From Thamnaconus septentrionalis (Eukaryota; Chordata; Actinopteri; Tetraodontiformes; Monacanthidae): 64,000 nt of DNA. The stretch spans positions 20,668,361 to 20,732,360 of the forward strand of contig CM020501.1 of assembly GCA_009823395.1 (NCBI GenBank), written 5' to 3'. A program made the position numbers and the translations under genes. This document shows positions 29,601-40,216 of the stretch, piece by piece. The notes beneath the pieces are model-generated. The model ran no database searches and was not told the DNA's origin. It saw only the letters and a program-made list of their open reading frames with translations. Position 1 is the first letter of the stretch; every line of letters begins with the position of its first letter.

Positions 29601-30686
29601 CAGATCAGACCAGAACCCTCACAAACCCCCTGCTGCCCAGCTAGTCAGGGCAGATGTTTATACTTCTGTGTCCAGCGATCTGGAAATTAAATGTGCATGT
29701 ATGAAGCAGAGAAAAAAAAAGAAGACTAAAACTCTGGTTTTATGCTTCAAATGTTCTGGTTCCAATGGTGACTTTGGTCTTATTCACTCAGGTTCTGGTT
29801 CCTCATGTGGTACTGACTGGTCTGACTGTGGTCAGTGGACCATAAAGTCAGTGTCTCTTTTTTTTCAGAAGAAGTTAATTTGTAGTTTTAATCATGTTCG
29901 CTACATTAATTGTTATCATTCAGCACCACAGTGTCCGTCACAATGACATGAAATGGCCAATTCTGCAAATGACGCAATGATGTCATTTAGCGACTTTTAG
30001 CAACTGTTAGGACAGCCAATAGCTCCTTTTTTTTTTTGCCTTATTAGAAAAGTGTTTTATTCATTTTTATTTGGTCTTTCCTCCTTTTCTCTGATTTTAT
30101 GGAGTTTTTAAATGATTTTCTCTCCCAGTGGATTTGTGATGTTTTGTTTGTTTATGGTGTATTTGTCTGTTTTTACACTCTGTAGCACTTTGAAATTTGT
30201 GAAAATGTGAAGTGTGCTATGAATAAATTATTATTATTATTATTATTATTATTGTTGGGGACGTTGCCAACACTACATCACTAAAATCACGGAATTAAAT
30301 GAAGCCGACTGCAAATGGAGTCCTGCGGACGGGCAGAAACCCTCTCGCAGGGGGATCTCCACGGGACTCCTCACCAGGTGTGGCAGCAGCAGGTAACACA
30401 TCAGGGTCGCCAGCGTGGCCACGCAGGGCGTGAGGAAGTAGCCCAGTGCCGCCGAGTTCTTGTCCGCGTTGCCTGCAACGTTGAGCGGAGGTGATTGGAG
30501 GCAGCCAGTTGCGGCGACGCGACCTGAAAAGACCGGACCGGCTGGACTCACTCAGGATGGAGAGCAGCATCGCCAGCGCAGCGAAGATCCCGGCCAGACC
30601 CTGACCGCTCATCAGCAGGGTGCTGTAGCGAGGCGGCAGCAGGCCCACCACGCCAAACAGGCTGCCTTGCAGCACGGCGCCAAACA

Positions 30687-30734
<48 letters not shown>

Positions 30735-32187
30735 TAAGAGACGGGGTCTCCTTTTTGGAGTCTGTTCTTGTGAGATGGCTATGTAAAACAAGAAAAAGAA
30801 AAATCTGATGCTATCAGATCCTTTCAAATATGTCACCCGCTGCTCTGACTTACTGTTGATGAACCAGATGGTGGCCATGGTGACGGAGAAGAAAGTGTCC
30901 GGCTCCATGGGCACCTGGACCAGAGCGGCCGTGACGGAGAAGAGCAGGAGGATGGCCATCAGGCTGAAGGCCACACGGTGGCGCTCTTTCACCCTGCAGA
31001 GGCACCATCATCATCATCATCCTCATCATCATCATCATCATCTTCACCACTATCACCGTCATCATCATCTTCACCACCACCATCATCGTCACCATCACCA
31101 TCACCATCATCATCATCATCATCCTCATCCTCCATCCTCATCATCATCTCCACTATCACCGTCATCATCATCATCATCACCACTATCACCGTCATCATCA
31201 TCATCACCACTATCACCGTCATCATCATCATCTTCACCACCACCATCATCGTCACCATCACCACCACCATCACCATCCTCATCCTCATCCTCATCCTCCA
31301 TCCTCATCATCATCTCCACTATCACCGTCATCATCATCATCATCATCACCACTATCACCGTCATCATCATCTTCACCACCACCATCATCACCATCATCAT
31401 CATCATCATCGGGACCAACTCTGCTACCAGCAGCTCTGTGTTGTGCACTCACCACTGGTAGAGGAAGGAGTTGAGCAGGGTGAAGAGCAGCAGGGGCAGC
31501 TGGGACAGCAGCGCCATCCAGCTGTCATAGTTGTATTCGTTGGCGGTGGCGCTAACTGATGTGTTGTTGGAGGTGACGTTGGCAACGGTTAGGCGCTGGT
31601 TGAAGTACTACAAGCCAAAAGGACAGCACAGGGAGAGATGAGTTACAGATGCTGCTCCCTCATTTCTTCTTTTTTTTTCTCCCAACGAGTGAAGGATGAA
31701 CATTACTGTAATGGAGTGAGACAGGCAATTTTATTTGAAAGACAAATAGGAATAAATAATAATACAGGAAATAGTATGATGTTTGATGTTTGATTTTGGG
31801 GTGGACGATACACTTAGTTTGACATCTCTTAGCAACCCCACCAACGGTAAATACTAGCTTTCACCTTGTGGTGAGAGACGTCATATTTCTTTTCTTTTTT
31901 TTTTAAGAGAATAATTTTGTGCTAACGTGGCAGGCATTTTATTTAAATAAAAAAAACAAAAACAAAACAAAACAAAAAACAAACCACAACTGTAGATGAA
32001 ACAGCAGGGGGCGCTCTTTAACAACTAATTTTGTTTAAAAAGGCCTCATTCTATTTTTCTAGGGCTCTGCTGGCTGGTTGCAGGTTAACCTGTGTGAGAC
32101 GAACCTGTGAGGCGGTGATGAAGAAGTTCCAGGGCAACAGGGTCCCCAGGCCCAGCACGAAGATGATGAGGGCCACGGCGTGACCTC

Positions 32188-32282
<95 letters not shown>

Positions 32283-32392
32283 ACACACACACACACACCT
32301 CTGAGTCTGTAACACAGACAGACAGACAGACAGACAGACCCAAACAGAGCGACAACTGACTGGTCCGCTGGGGGATTCCTCATCTTCACCAT
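26685..32392 (-). CDS. slc29a2: equilibrative nucleoside transporter, ENT2-like
   Basis: An SLC29 plasma-membrane carrier for nucleosides and nucleobases. Twelve coding exons (minus): 32392-32361, 32186-32105, 31607-31453, 30993-30854, 30686-30552, 30472-30375, 29417-29342, 28536-28430, 28028-27920, 27532-27447, 27363-27167, 26796-26685. Phases agree and give 442 residues. TM1 carries the hallmark [13 protein letters not shown] loop with N-glycosylation sequons (NVT, NTS) and [19 protein letters not shown] favour ENT2 over ENT1. [14 protein letters not shown] (TM5), the charged central loop, [10 protein letters not shown] (TM8, Asp and Arg present), [11 protein letters not shown] and TLMTFF..LG near the C-terminus follow. 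The first exon is chosen by its CCA|GTCAGT donor, which restores phase. It is divergent from peli1. Confidence 0.9.
26817..26875. repeat. (GAA)n microsatellite next to slc29a2 last exon
   Basis: Pure GAA array. It lies about 20 bases upstream (in the transcript) of the last slc29a2 exon, where it reads as a CUU-rich tract before the acceptor. Confidence 0.9.
30180..30253 (+). repeat. LINE/SINE-type 3' tail with (ATT)n
   Basis: GTAGCACTTTGAAATTTG followed by GTGTGCTATGAATAAATTA and an ATT array. This is the usual form of fish retroposon 3' ends. It lies in an slc29a2 intron. Confidence 0.5.
30688..30732. repeat. (CA)n at an slc29a2 splice acceptor
   Basis: On the transcript strand a (GT)n array runs to GAAAG, immediately before the exon that starts at 30686. 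No ordinary pyrimidine tract is present. Confidence 0.9.
31005..31412. repeat. (CAT/CAC)n-rich intron of slc29a2
   Basis: Almost the whole intron between the exons at 30854-30993 and 31453-31607 consists of degenerate CAT, CAC and CCT triplets with repeated ACTATCACCGTC blocks. It is a higher-order simple repeat. Frames through it (His, Ser or Ile runs) are not coding. Confidence 0.95.
32177..32297. repeat. (GA)n plus (CA)n in slc29a2 intron 1
   Basis: On the transcript strand the GA array is a (CT)n tract that runs directly into the CTGCAG acceptor of coding exon 2. A short CA array follows on the other side. Confidence 0.95.
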
Positions 32393-33179
32393 CAAGGATT
32401 CTCGGGCCTCAAAGTGCAGCAGGAGCCTTCAGGACCAACAACACAATCACTGACAGACTCATAATATCAGGACTCGTTACATAAAGGATTTTTTTTTTTC
32501 CTTTTCTCCCTCTGTTCAGGGAAAAACGGATTAAGGGGCGCCACATCTTGAAACATCTGTGTTAAAACTGAAAATCCTTTATGCACTGAGGAAATTCTCA
32601 TTAATCCGAATGAACTCTTTGCTGGATTAGTTGGGGACAAAACTTGCTTCCACGCAGAGCTGAAAAGCCCCCATAATAAGGAAAATATAGTGGAAAACTA
32701 CCACACTGTACATGAATCCACTTTGTTAATACCAGCAAGGTTTAACAAGCCAATGAACGAAATCACCACATTACTGCTCTGTCACATAAAGGGATCGTTT
32801 ACTTCACACTGAAAACTGAAGTAAAAGATGAAGAGTAACCGACGTTAAACGACCTGCTTTGCAAATGTGATGAAGACTTTCTCAACGTAGTTACACTCTG
32901 GGCTTCATCCCAGAGGTTGGGATCAGTCGGTGCACAGTTATTACGTTTTTTTTGTTACGTTATTAGACGCATATTACTTAAATTGTTAACAGACTTTGGT
33001 GATTTTTTTACATGTTGAATGTTGTCATAGCATCAAACATTTTCTTTCCAGTCATTTTAACAACAGAACGTAACAAATTGTCAATAAATAATTGAATCCA
33101 CCTTTAACTGGTGGTCTTAATTCATCCGTGGATTAATTTCACCACAGACACCAGAACGTGCGTTAGAAAACCGTGAAAT

Positions 33180-33460
33180 TTAAACTCACCTGCGGTTGTC
33201 CGATCACCGGGGGAACCGGGGCTTATCAACAGGTGGCCGGAGGTGACCGAGTACAAGTCAAAGTCCAACTTGTCGGTCAATCGTCCCGGTCACGTCACGT
33301 CACGTCACCGCTGCCGTTTGAGTAAATGTGGGCACACGCGCACCGGCTTCCCGCGCCTCTCAAGGGACGTTTTTCAGTGCTGAACACGTGGAAGGAAGGA
33401 AGAGGGAAATGTGCGCTCCCGTCTCGCGCTCTCCAACTCACGCCCTCGCAACCTGTGTTA
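33180..33460 (-). promoter_or_regulatory. putative slc29a2 promoter and non-coding exon
   Basis: A minus-strand donor, AACCGCAG|GTGAGT, lies at 33193, and the sequence above it is CpG-rich. A tandem CACGT(CACGT)n stretch at 33291-33307 reads TGACGTGACGTGACG on the minus strand, giving overlapping CRE-half/E-box-like sites. The start of transcription is not defined. Confidence 0.45.
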
Positions 33461-34116
33461 TTCAGGCTTAAATGATTAGACCAAACAGGAAGTCGATATC
33501 AGCGCCGCGCGGTATTTGCAAATGTAATAACGACACAAATAAAAAGAGAAATCGAGTATCGTTAAACTTTTAAAGCATGCCATTTTGACACAATTTTAAC
33601 ACACACAAATGCAACCAACGGCACATTCACATTCTTATACTGCCTGCTGACCTTTGGTTATTTAAAATGGTGCTTTAATTCGACTAATTATAAAGTCTTC
33701 ATAAAAATGGGGGTGAGGGAAAATATCTTTAGTGTGTTTTCAAAAGGTAGCAGGGTTATTGTCTAAATGAAGATAAAACTTTGGAGAACCTAACTATAAG
33801 TAATAAGTAAAAGGAGAAAAAAAGGCAAGCGAAACAAAACAGGTTCACATAGTTTGGACTTCTTTCTCAACCAGTTTCACCGAATTGAAGTAAAAATAAA
33901 CATTGGCAGGCTCTTGGAAGAATTCCTTTAGGTGGATTTTCAGGTTTTTGGTCTTGTGAAAAGGTGTGACACCTTCATGAATCACCCAGTGGTTTGTCTT
34001 GCTCTGCATCTGCACATGGAGTGCCAACATTTTTGCGATTTTATCGTTTTCACTCCAGGAGCAACAGACAAAAGAAGAGGGAATTATGGTTTTGTTAGTT
34101 AGACAAACAGTACTAT

Positions 34117-34530
34117 TTGATGGGCTGGCAGCAAATTGTGAGGTTGGGTGTTCACAAGTCAACACTCATGGACTTAACCTGTGGGGTTCCCCAGGGATCG
34201 ATTTTGAGACCAAAACTGTTAATTCTCTACATAAATGGCGTATGCAAAGTATCAATTATTTTAAAATGTGTTTTATTTGCTGACAATACAAATATCTTCT
34301 GTTCTAGAGACACCCTGCAGCTGCTTTTGAGGGTGATCACATCAAAATCTAATAAATTAAAACAGTGGTTTGACAGGAACAAACTCTCATTAAATCTGAC
34401 TAAAACAAATATTATGTTTTTTGGCAATCGTAAAATAGACAAACAAGCAACTGCAATGATCAATAATACAGATTATAATATAACTTTCAGTTCTGCTGCT
34501 CTTAAAGGAATCAGATAACCTGAAGATTCT
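34117..34530 (+). mobile_element. LINE reverse-transcriptase fragment
   Basis: The translation contains CGVPQGSILRPKLLILYING, then FADNTNIF in place of the catalytic FADD motif, then WFDRNKLSLNLTKTN. This is the order of a CR1/L2/Rex-type non-LTR reverse transcriptase palm. It is short, mutated at the active site and cannot be active. Confidence 0.75.
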
Positions 34531-35135
34531 GGATGGATGCTGTCACCTGGAATTAAATCCTAAACTACATGGTGTTAGAGAAATTCAGGATGTACAGAAA
34601 AAAATGTTGTGTTTTATGAGGGTGGGCAGTGTTGGTAACTAAGTGTGGGAAGATGCTGTGAACAACAAAAAAAAAAGATTCAAAATCAGAAGAAAATAGT
34701 GTAGGCCTCGTTGAGTGAGACAAGTGAGACAAGTGAGATGCAATGTGCAACTTCTGTCCAACTGAGGGAGCTAGAGAGTTGCTCGAGAGTTAGCAGCAGC
34801 AGCGGCAGCAGCAGAAGCAGCAGCAGCAGCAGCAGCCTACTGCTGACTACATGTTCAGCCTCCAATTTCCAGCTTCACACCAGAAGAACCCTAAAATCCA
34901 ATCCAGACGGCATTGGATCCTTAACCATGACCTCAGTCACAGAGGAGGTTTAAAAGTCGGAGTACGACGGACTACCACAGTCCAGCAGAAAAATCCAAGC
35001 CAGTGAGACACTCGAGTTTCTACAGAAAGTAAAGGAACATCTGTGTAAATACAATGGCTTTTAATTAAAAACAAAACAAAACCAAAACAACTAAAAACAA
35101 AAAAACAAAAACACTGTTATCCGGCCCAAGTTGTT

Positions 35136-35139
<4 letters not shown>

Positions 35140-35184
<45 letters not shown>
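35140..35184. repeat. (TTTA)n microsatellite
   Basis: Tetranucleotide array about 170 bases above the CpG-rich region assigned to peli1. Confidence 0.9.
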
Positions 35185-35188
<4 letters not shown>

Positions 35189-35339
35189 TTTTCAATTTCG
35201 GTCCGCTTTTATTCTGAAATGCACACAGGAAGTTGGTAGAGTTGACTCCGTCTGAACAATCCAGAGCCAACTATCTCTGAAGAGACGCGGCAAAAAACAA
35301 ACAAACAAACAACAAAATATCTCCGTGAGTTTTATCCGC

Positions 35340-35472
35340 GACAGTTGAACTAGTTTCAAGTTCCATTTCCGGAGGCCGGAGCCGGTCGCTGCACTGCGGT
35401 GACTCGGTGTGCCGGTCAGCCACTTCCGGTTGGTGGAGGAGTTTCAGATCGCTGCTGCTGCTCGGTGACACG
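35340..35472 (+). promoter_or_regulatory. putative peli1 promoter and non-coding exon 1
   Basis: GC-rich sequence with two ETS-like sites (ATTTCCGGAGG near 35367 and CACTTCCGGTTGG at 35421). It ends in a strong donor, GACACG|GTGAGT, at 35472/35473. A peli1 5' exon is expected because its first coding exon begins shortly after a GTGCGCAG acceptor. It lies about 2 kb from the opposing slc29a2 promoter. Confidence 0.4.
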
Positions 35473-36460
35473 GTGAGTTCCAAAAGTCTTTCTCCCGTCT
35501 TCCTCTGTCTCACACCTACATTTTCTTTACCTCAACTCTCCGCCAATCCAATCCTAAATGTCATTTACCTCCAGTCTCCTTCTTGTTGTTGTTTGACTTT
35601 TTTTTTTTCCTTTTGAAAAACTTTGTGAGCGAACTCGTTCGCTACGTGGACGGAAAGCAGCCAAAGTGTCGTTACAAGCTAACAGCAGCATCACCGAGCC
35701 GAGTAACAACAAAAGACGTCGAGCGTCCCGGAACCACACAAAAACATCTGTCGGACCCACTTCTTACTCACACTCACAGCCGGTTTAAACAAAATAGACA
35801 CTTCCGTCGTTCTGACTGTCGAGGCTTCTGTTGTCAAAACAAGTTTTTAACCGGCTGTTGTTGCTGCTTTGTCTCCTCACCTCAACGCGCCGCTGTCGTG
35901 CATCCCAAAACAACACCAACAACAATAACAACACAACTTTTATTCAGTAGCTATTGTCTATTTCTTCTTTTATGGTTAGTAAAATGTTGTTTGTATTTGT
36001 TTTTGTCCAGTTACAGCTTCTCCAAGTTCAAACAAACAGTCGTGTGTTAGTGATGTGATTCAGTTTCTTTTTTCTCCCCCTCTCTCTCTCCCTCTCTCTC
36101 TCTTGCTTGTCATGTCAGTAGTACAAGGCAATGGTTTGTGCTATTCCTCTGTGTGTTGGGCTGTGTGGTGTTGTGTAGTCCAGCTGGGCCCTTTTGTCTC
36201 CGACCACACAAACCGATTAGCATGCAGCCTCCCGGCAGAGCATCTGTCCCGGCAGACGCTGCTTTTGTTCCCTCGGTGAACAACGTCAAAGTTGGCCAAC
36301 CGTCCGTCCGTCAGTCCGTCCCTCCGTCCGTCCGCGCACGCCGGGGTCCAGTCTGTCGCCCCCCCCACCCCCGGTGTCTGCATGTTGTCGACTCACAGCC
36401 CTTTAAGGGTCAGGTGCGTTTCTGCTCAAGACGTTCAGGTAGAATCAAGTTCCGCAAGTC
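35473..36460. other. peli1 5' intron, upstream part
   Basis: Contains a C/T-rich tract at 36070-36105 and a (TCCG)n-type tract at 36299-36336. No coding exon or clear mobile element is visible. Confidence 0.4.
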
Positions 36461-37524
36461 ATTATTAGGGACTGAGCCGCGGAAGACCAGTTCGAAACGA
36501 ACTGGTCTTTCGCAAGGCGAAAGACCCTATTGTTTTTGCTTCGTTTCTTATTATTATTATTATTCTTCCGCCGCGGCTTCTCGCCCCATTTTGACCCCCT
36601 TAACCTAATCCAAAAGTCTTCAAAACTTCCATGCAGGTCAGACCTGCTAAAAAATTTATTAATTTGAAGGAAATTTTCAAATCGGCTCAATAGCGCCACC
36701 TACAGAAGCCAAAACACAATGACTGATTTCAGACTGCTATCAAAAATTCACCGCAAGTCATAGAGACATGGGACCAAGACCCACGTGTTAAGTCAATCCA
36801 TACCTACGTTTTATCAATATACTCCCATTAGCCAAACAAAACCGGAAGTGAGCTAATTTCACTTGTTTGAAAACAGGTCAAAAGGGATTGCGCCTTAAAC
36901 CGTAAGTGCTACGGCCTCGAAATTGGAGTATAACAGAGATGCGACCGTGCTGACAAAAAGTTATTGCTCCACCGGTTCCGATTCCAACCGTTTTCATTTT
37001 ACGGCTAGCCAAAGTTTACGAATTTTTCACCTTTTTTTTGATCCTCATTTTGATGCCCTTCCCACATTCCAAAAATTACCAAATTCGTTATGCACGTCAG
37101 AACTTGCCCCAAATTTGAGTTCGTACAAAAAAATTTTCACGATTCTCAATAGCGCCCCCTAGAGCCATTGAAGCGCATTTACCCCATTTTGACCCCTTTA
37201 AAATTCTTTGATTTCAACAAAATTTTTGTCACACGTCGAGGCCCATCAAATCTTTCTTTGATGAAAAGCACAAGAGCGTAGCTTCTCTAGAGCGCCACCT
37301 ACAGGTCGAGATGTGGAAAAAAACACCTCAAAACACTTCAAAAAATATAACTCTCCCTAGGAATGTCGTAGCGACCCGGGACCAAAACCCACGCGTTCCT
37401 ATCGTCAAGGCGAACATTTCATACGCTCTAACAAATAACAAATTCCAAACAGGAAGTGAGATATTTCCATTTGTTTGCACCTCCTCCAAATGGGACCCTC
37501 CGTTCATTCACCGCTCACGCCTAC

Positions 37525-38395
37525 ACCGTTATTCTGAGCGAGTAAAGCTTGATACAGTTAGATTCCTGGAGAGTTTGGCTAAACAATGATACCAATATCT
37601 TTCCTGTAGATACAGAAATGACATAGGTGGAAGCATTTGTTTGCCACATTTCAAATACCTAGATTTGAGGAAAACAACTTAAATGGCCGTAGCGCCCCTA
37701 GAACGTCGAAAATTCGTGCAACAAAACCCACGCGTTCCTCTTTTCAAGAAGAATATTTTGTACGCTCTAACAATATTTTTTTAACAAACAGAAAAAAAGA
37801 TATTTCAACTTGTTTAAATTAAGATGTAAACATGTACTGTCCGTTTCTTCACTGACCACGCCTACATAGTTATTCACACAGTGGATTAAGTGGCACGGTT
37901 AGATTCCTGAAGCCTTGAGCTAAAAAATGATACCAATATCTTTCATGTAGGCGCAGAAATGGCCCGTGCTGAGCATTTCCCCCACCTATTTGGAAAAGAC
38001 GATCTCACAGCCGTACTTTCACTTCGTTGACAGTGGCGATAGAAGCTCGTGACGCTTCAATCACTGCCACGTCTACACCGTTATTCACACAGTGGATTAA
38101 GTGACATAGTTAGATTCCTGAAGCCCGTAGCTCAAAGATGATACCAATATCTTTCATGTAGGCGCAGAAATGGCCGAATAAATTGCCTTTTCCCACGCCT
38201 ACACAGATTGGGGAGAACGGATCTGACGGCACGGCGATCGAAGCTTGTGATGCTTCATTCACTGCCACGTCTACATCGTTATTCACACAGTGGATTAAGT
38301 GACATAGTTAGATTCCTGAAACCCTTAGCTCAAAGATGATACCAATATCTTTCACGTAGACTCGGAAATGGCCGAGTAAATTGCCTTTTCCCCCC
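37525..38395 (+). repeat. four diverged ~200-bp tandem sub-repeats
   Basis: Units begin near 37529, 37868, 38079 and 38275. Each holds GTTATTC(A/T), a GTGGATTAAGTG-type block, GTTAGATTCCTG and ATGATACCAATATCTTTC. The last three agree most closely. Confidence 0.8.
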
Positions 38396-38646
38396 ACCAA
38401 AGCAGATTTGGAACAGCGGAGCTTTCGTTCAGTTTCACTTTCAGTGTGCTGCTGGTCGGTCATTGCCTGAAGCGTCTTCGATTTATATACGGTTAATTAC
38501 CGCCATCTAGTGGACGCTTCTGTTCTCTGCCACTCGCAGTCTGTTTATATATGGTCAGCTCATGGAGTAACAGCGGGGCTTTCGTTAAGTTTCACTTTCA
38601 CTACCTTTATTCATATTCGCACTGGCTTCTACTTTAAAGCAGCGAG

Positions 38647-38716
38647 GCAACGGCCCAGCGGTTACGATGCCGGTTCATAGTGCATGACTGTCGAGAGTTC
38701 GAGTCTCAGCACCGGC
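38647..38716 (+). other. tRNA-like Pol III promoter module
   Basis: CGGCCCAGCGGTTACGATGCC resembles an A box/D arm. GAGAGTTCGAGTCTC is a T arm with a 4-bp stem and 7-base loop, containing a B box. A run of about 17 T follows at 38721, which would act as a Pol III stop. A GCCGGT..ACCGGC pair (38669-38674 and 38711-38716) brackets the rest. It is not a regular tRNA. Confidence 0.45.
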
Positions 38717-39513
38717 AACATTTTTTTTTTTTTTTTTGAAAGTGCGCTTTTACTGTGAGTCCATCCTTGCGCGCGCGTGTGTGAGTGATTGATACTTTTA
38801 TTTACTTACATTTATTTATTTATTTTGCTTTCAACTTTTCAGTTTTGAGCGAAGCTTGTCATGCTTCATTCACTGACGGGGAGTCTAGCTGTGGAGCTTA
38901 AAGAGATCGGTTTTTGTTTTCACAAACAAACTGCGTGCCACTTAAAATCAGTCTTCGGGCACCCCCCTCCGCACCCCGCCAACGGCTCTCCTCGTTTGAT
39001 ATCCCCACGGAGATTACTGCGGTCAAGTGAGCCGTCTTTCGTCTTCGCGCAGTCAAGCCAGACGCTTCTTGCCGAACGTGCGCCGAGTGACTCCACTGAG
39101 AAAGTCAGCGCTAGTTCAATGCCGAGCGAGACACTTCCGGTTTTTCAAAATAAGAGACAATGCCGAGCGAGACACTTCCGGTTTTCAAAATAACAGTCTA
39201 TCTCTCTCTCTGGAATATTGGAGCTGTCGCCAAACAAAAAAAAGTTCAACTTTAAGGCTTAATATCTCTTAAATGATACAGTAATCAATCACATTTACAA
39301 ATCAAATGTTTCTAAATGTGAAAGTGATCGAGTCGGCGCTTCACGTGTCGTCAGCAGCATCGGCGTCGGTCGTGGGGCATCGGCGGGTTTCGGGCGGAAT
39401 CGCCAGGCGTTGGGGAGGGTCGGCGGGTGTCGGGGGCTCGTGTCCGGGTGGCGGACGTCGCGGCAGGCGGTGGCCGGGTGGGCTCAGTCCCTTAAATGCT
39501 GCTTGCAGCTTTA

Positions 39514-39516
<3 letters not shown>

Positions 39517-39560
<44 letters not shown>
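39517..39560. repeat. (TTA)n microsatellite
   Basis: Trinucleotide array directly after the right end of the 3-kb element. Confidence 0.9.
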
Positions 39561-39561
<1 letters not shown>

Positions 39562-39599
39562 ATTAGTATTAATATTAATAATAAAAGGCTGATTTCCTG

Positions 39600-40178
39600 T
39601 GGCGTCACCTTCCTTTATGCCCAGTTTTCTAGTTTAACTTCATAAGTGTGAGATGGAACAAGGGGAAACGTTCCTTGCTGTGTTGCGACTGCAGGTGTGA
39701 AGATGGCACACGCACGCTCGCACGCATACACACACACACACACACTGATCGATAGGGAAACTTTCTCGATGGGGATTCTGGAGCACTTTCAGTTCATGAA
39801 ATACACACTGGCTTGGTTTATCACCTCACACTTTGTTGCTTCTTTTTCATCTGTACAGTCTCCAGCCTTCAGCCTCACAGTGAGAACAGACCTGCATTAA
39901 ACTGGCAGTGACGTAATCTAACATGATGAAAATAATAATAACGACAAAAAAACATTATTACATCACGAGGCTTGCGTGAGTATTTTTGATCTTCTCTTCC
40001 TGGAACTTGAGGTTCAGAGTGATGGTTGATCTCTGACACACCCGTTGACTACAGGGTCGAACGGCCCCTTGGCTGGTTTTCATTCAGCTGAAATAATCTG
40101 TTTACTCAGCGCAGCGACGGGATCAGTCTATTTCCTGTCCAGGGTGTCCAGTTTATCTGGGTGCGTTGCCATGGTTGG

Positions 40179-40216
<38 letters not shown>

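Larger units (their letters stand above)
36465..39495 (+). mobile_element. 3-kb element with terminal inverted repeats and 5' hairpins
   Basis: The left end has AGGGACTGAGCC at 36467-36478 and the right end GGCTCAGTCCCT at 39481-39492, perfect 12-base inverted repeats. Just inside the left end are two perfect hairpins sharing four bases: 36485-36507 and 36504-36526. The body has recurring AGCGCC(A/C)CCTA motifs, four ~200-bp diverged sub-repeats (37.5-38.4 kb) and a tRNA-like module (38647-38716). No transposase or reverse transcriptase was recognised. GCTGCTTGCAGC and (TTA)n follow the right end. The class is unknown to me. Confidence 0.6.

Noticed and set aside
30808..31559. His-rich, Ser-rich and Met-Val-rich frames around 200 residues
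   Set aside because: They read through the CAT/CAC triplet intron of slc29a2 and have no independent exon support.
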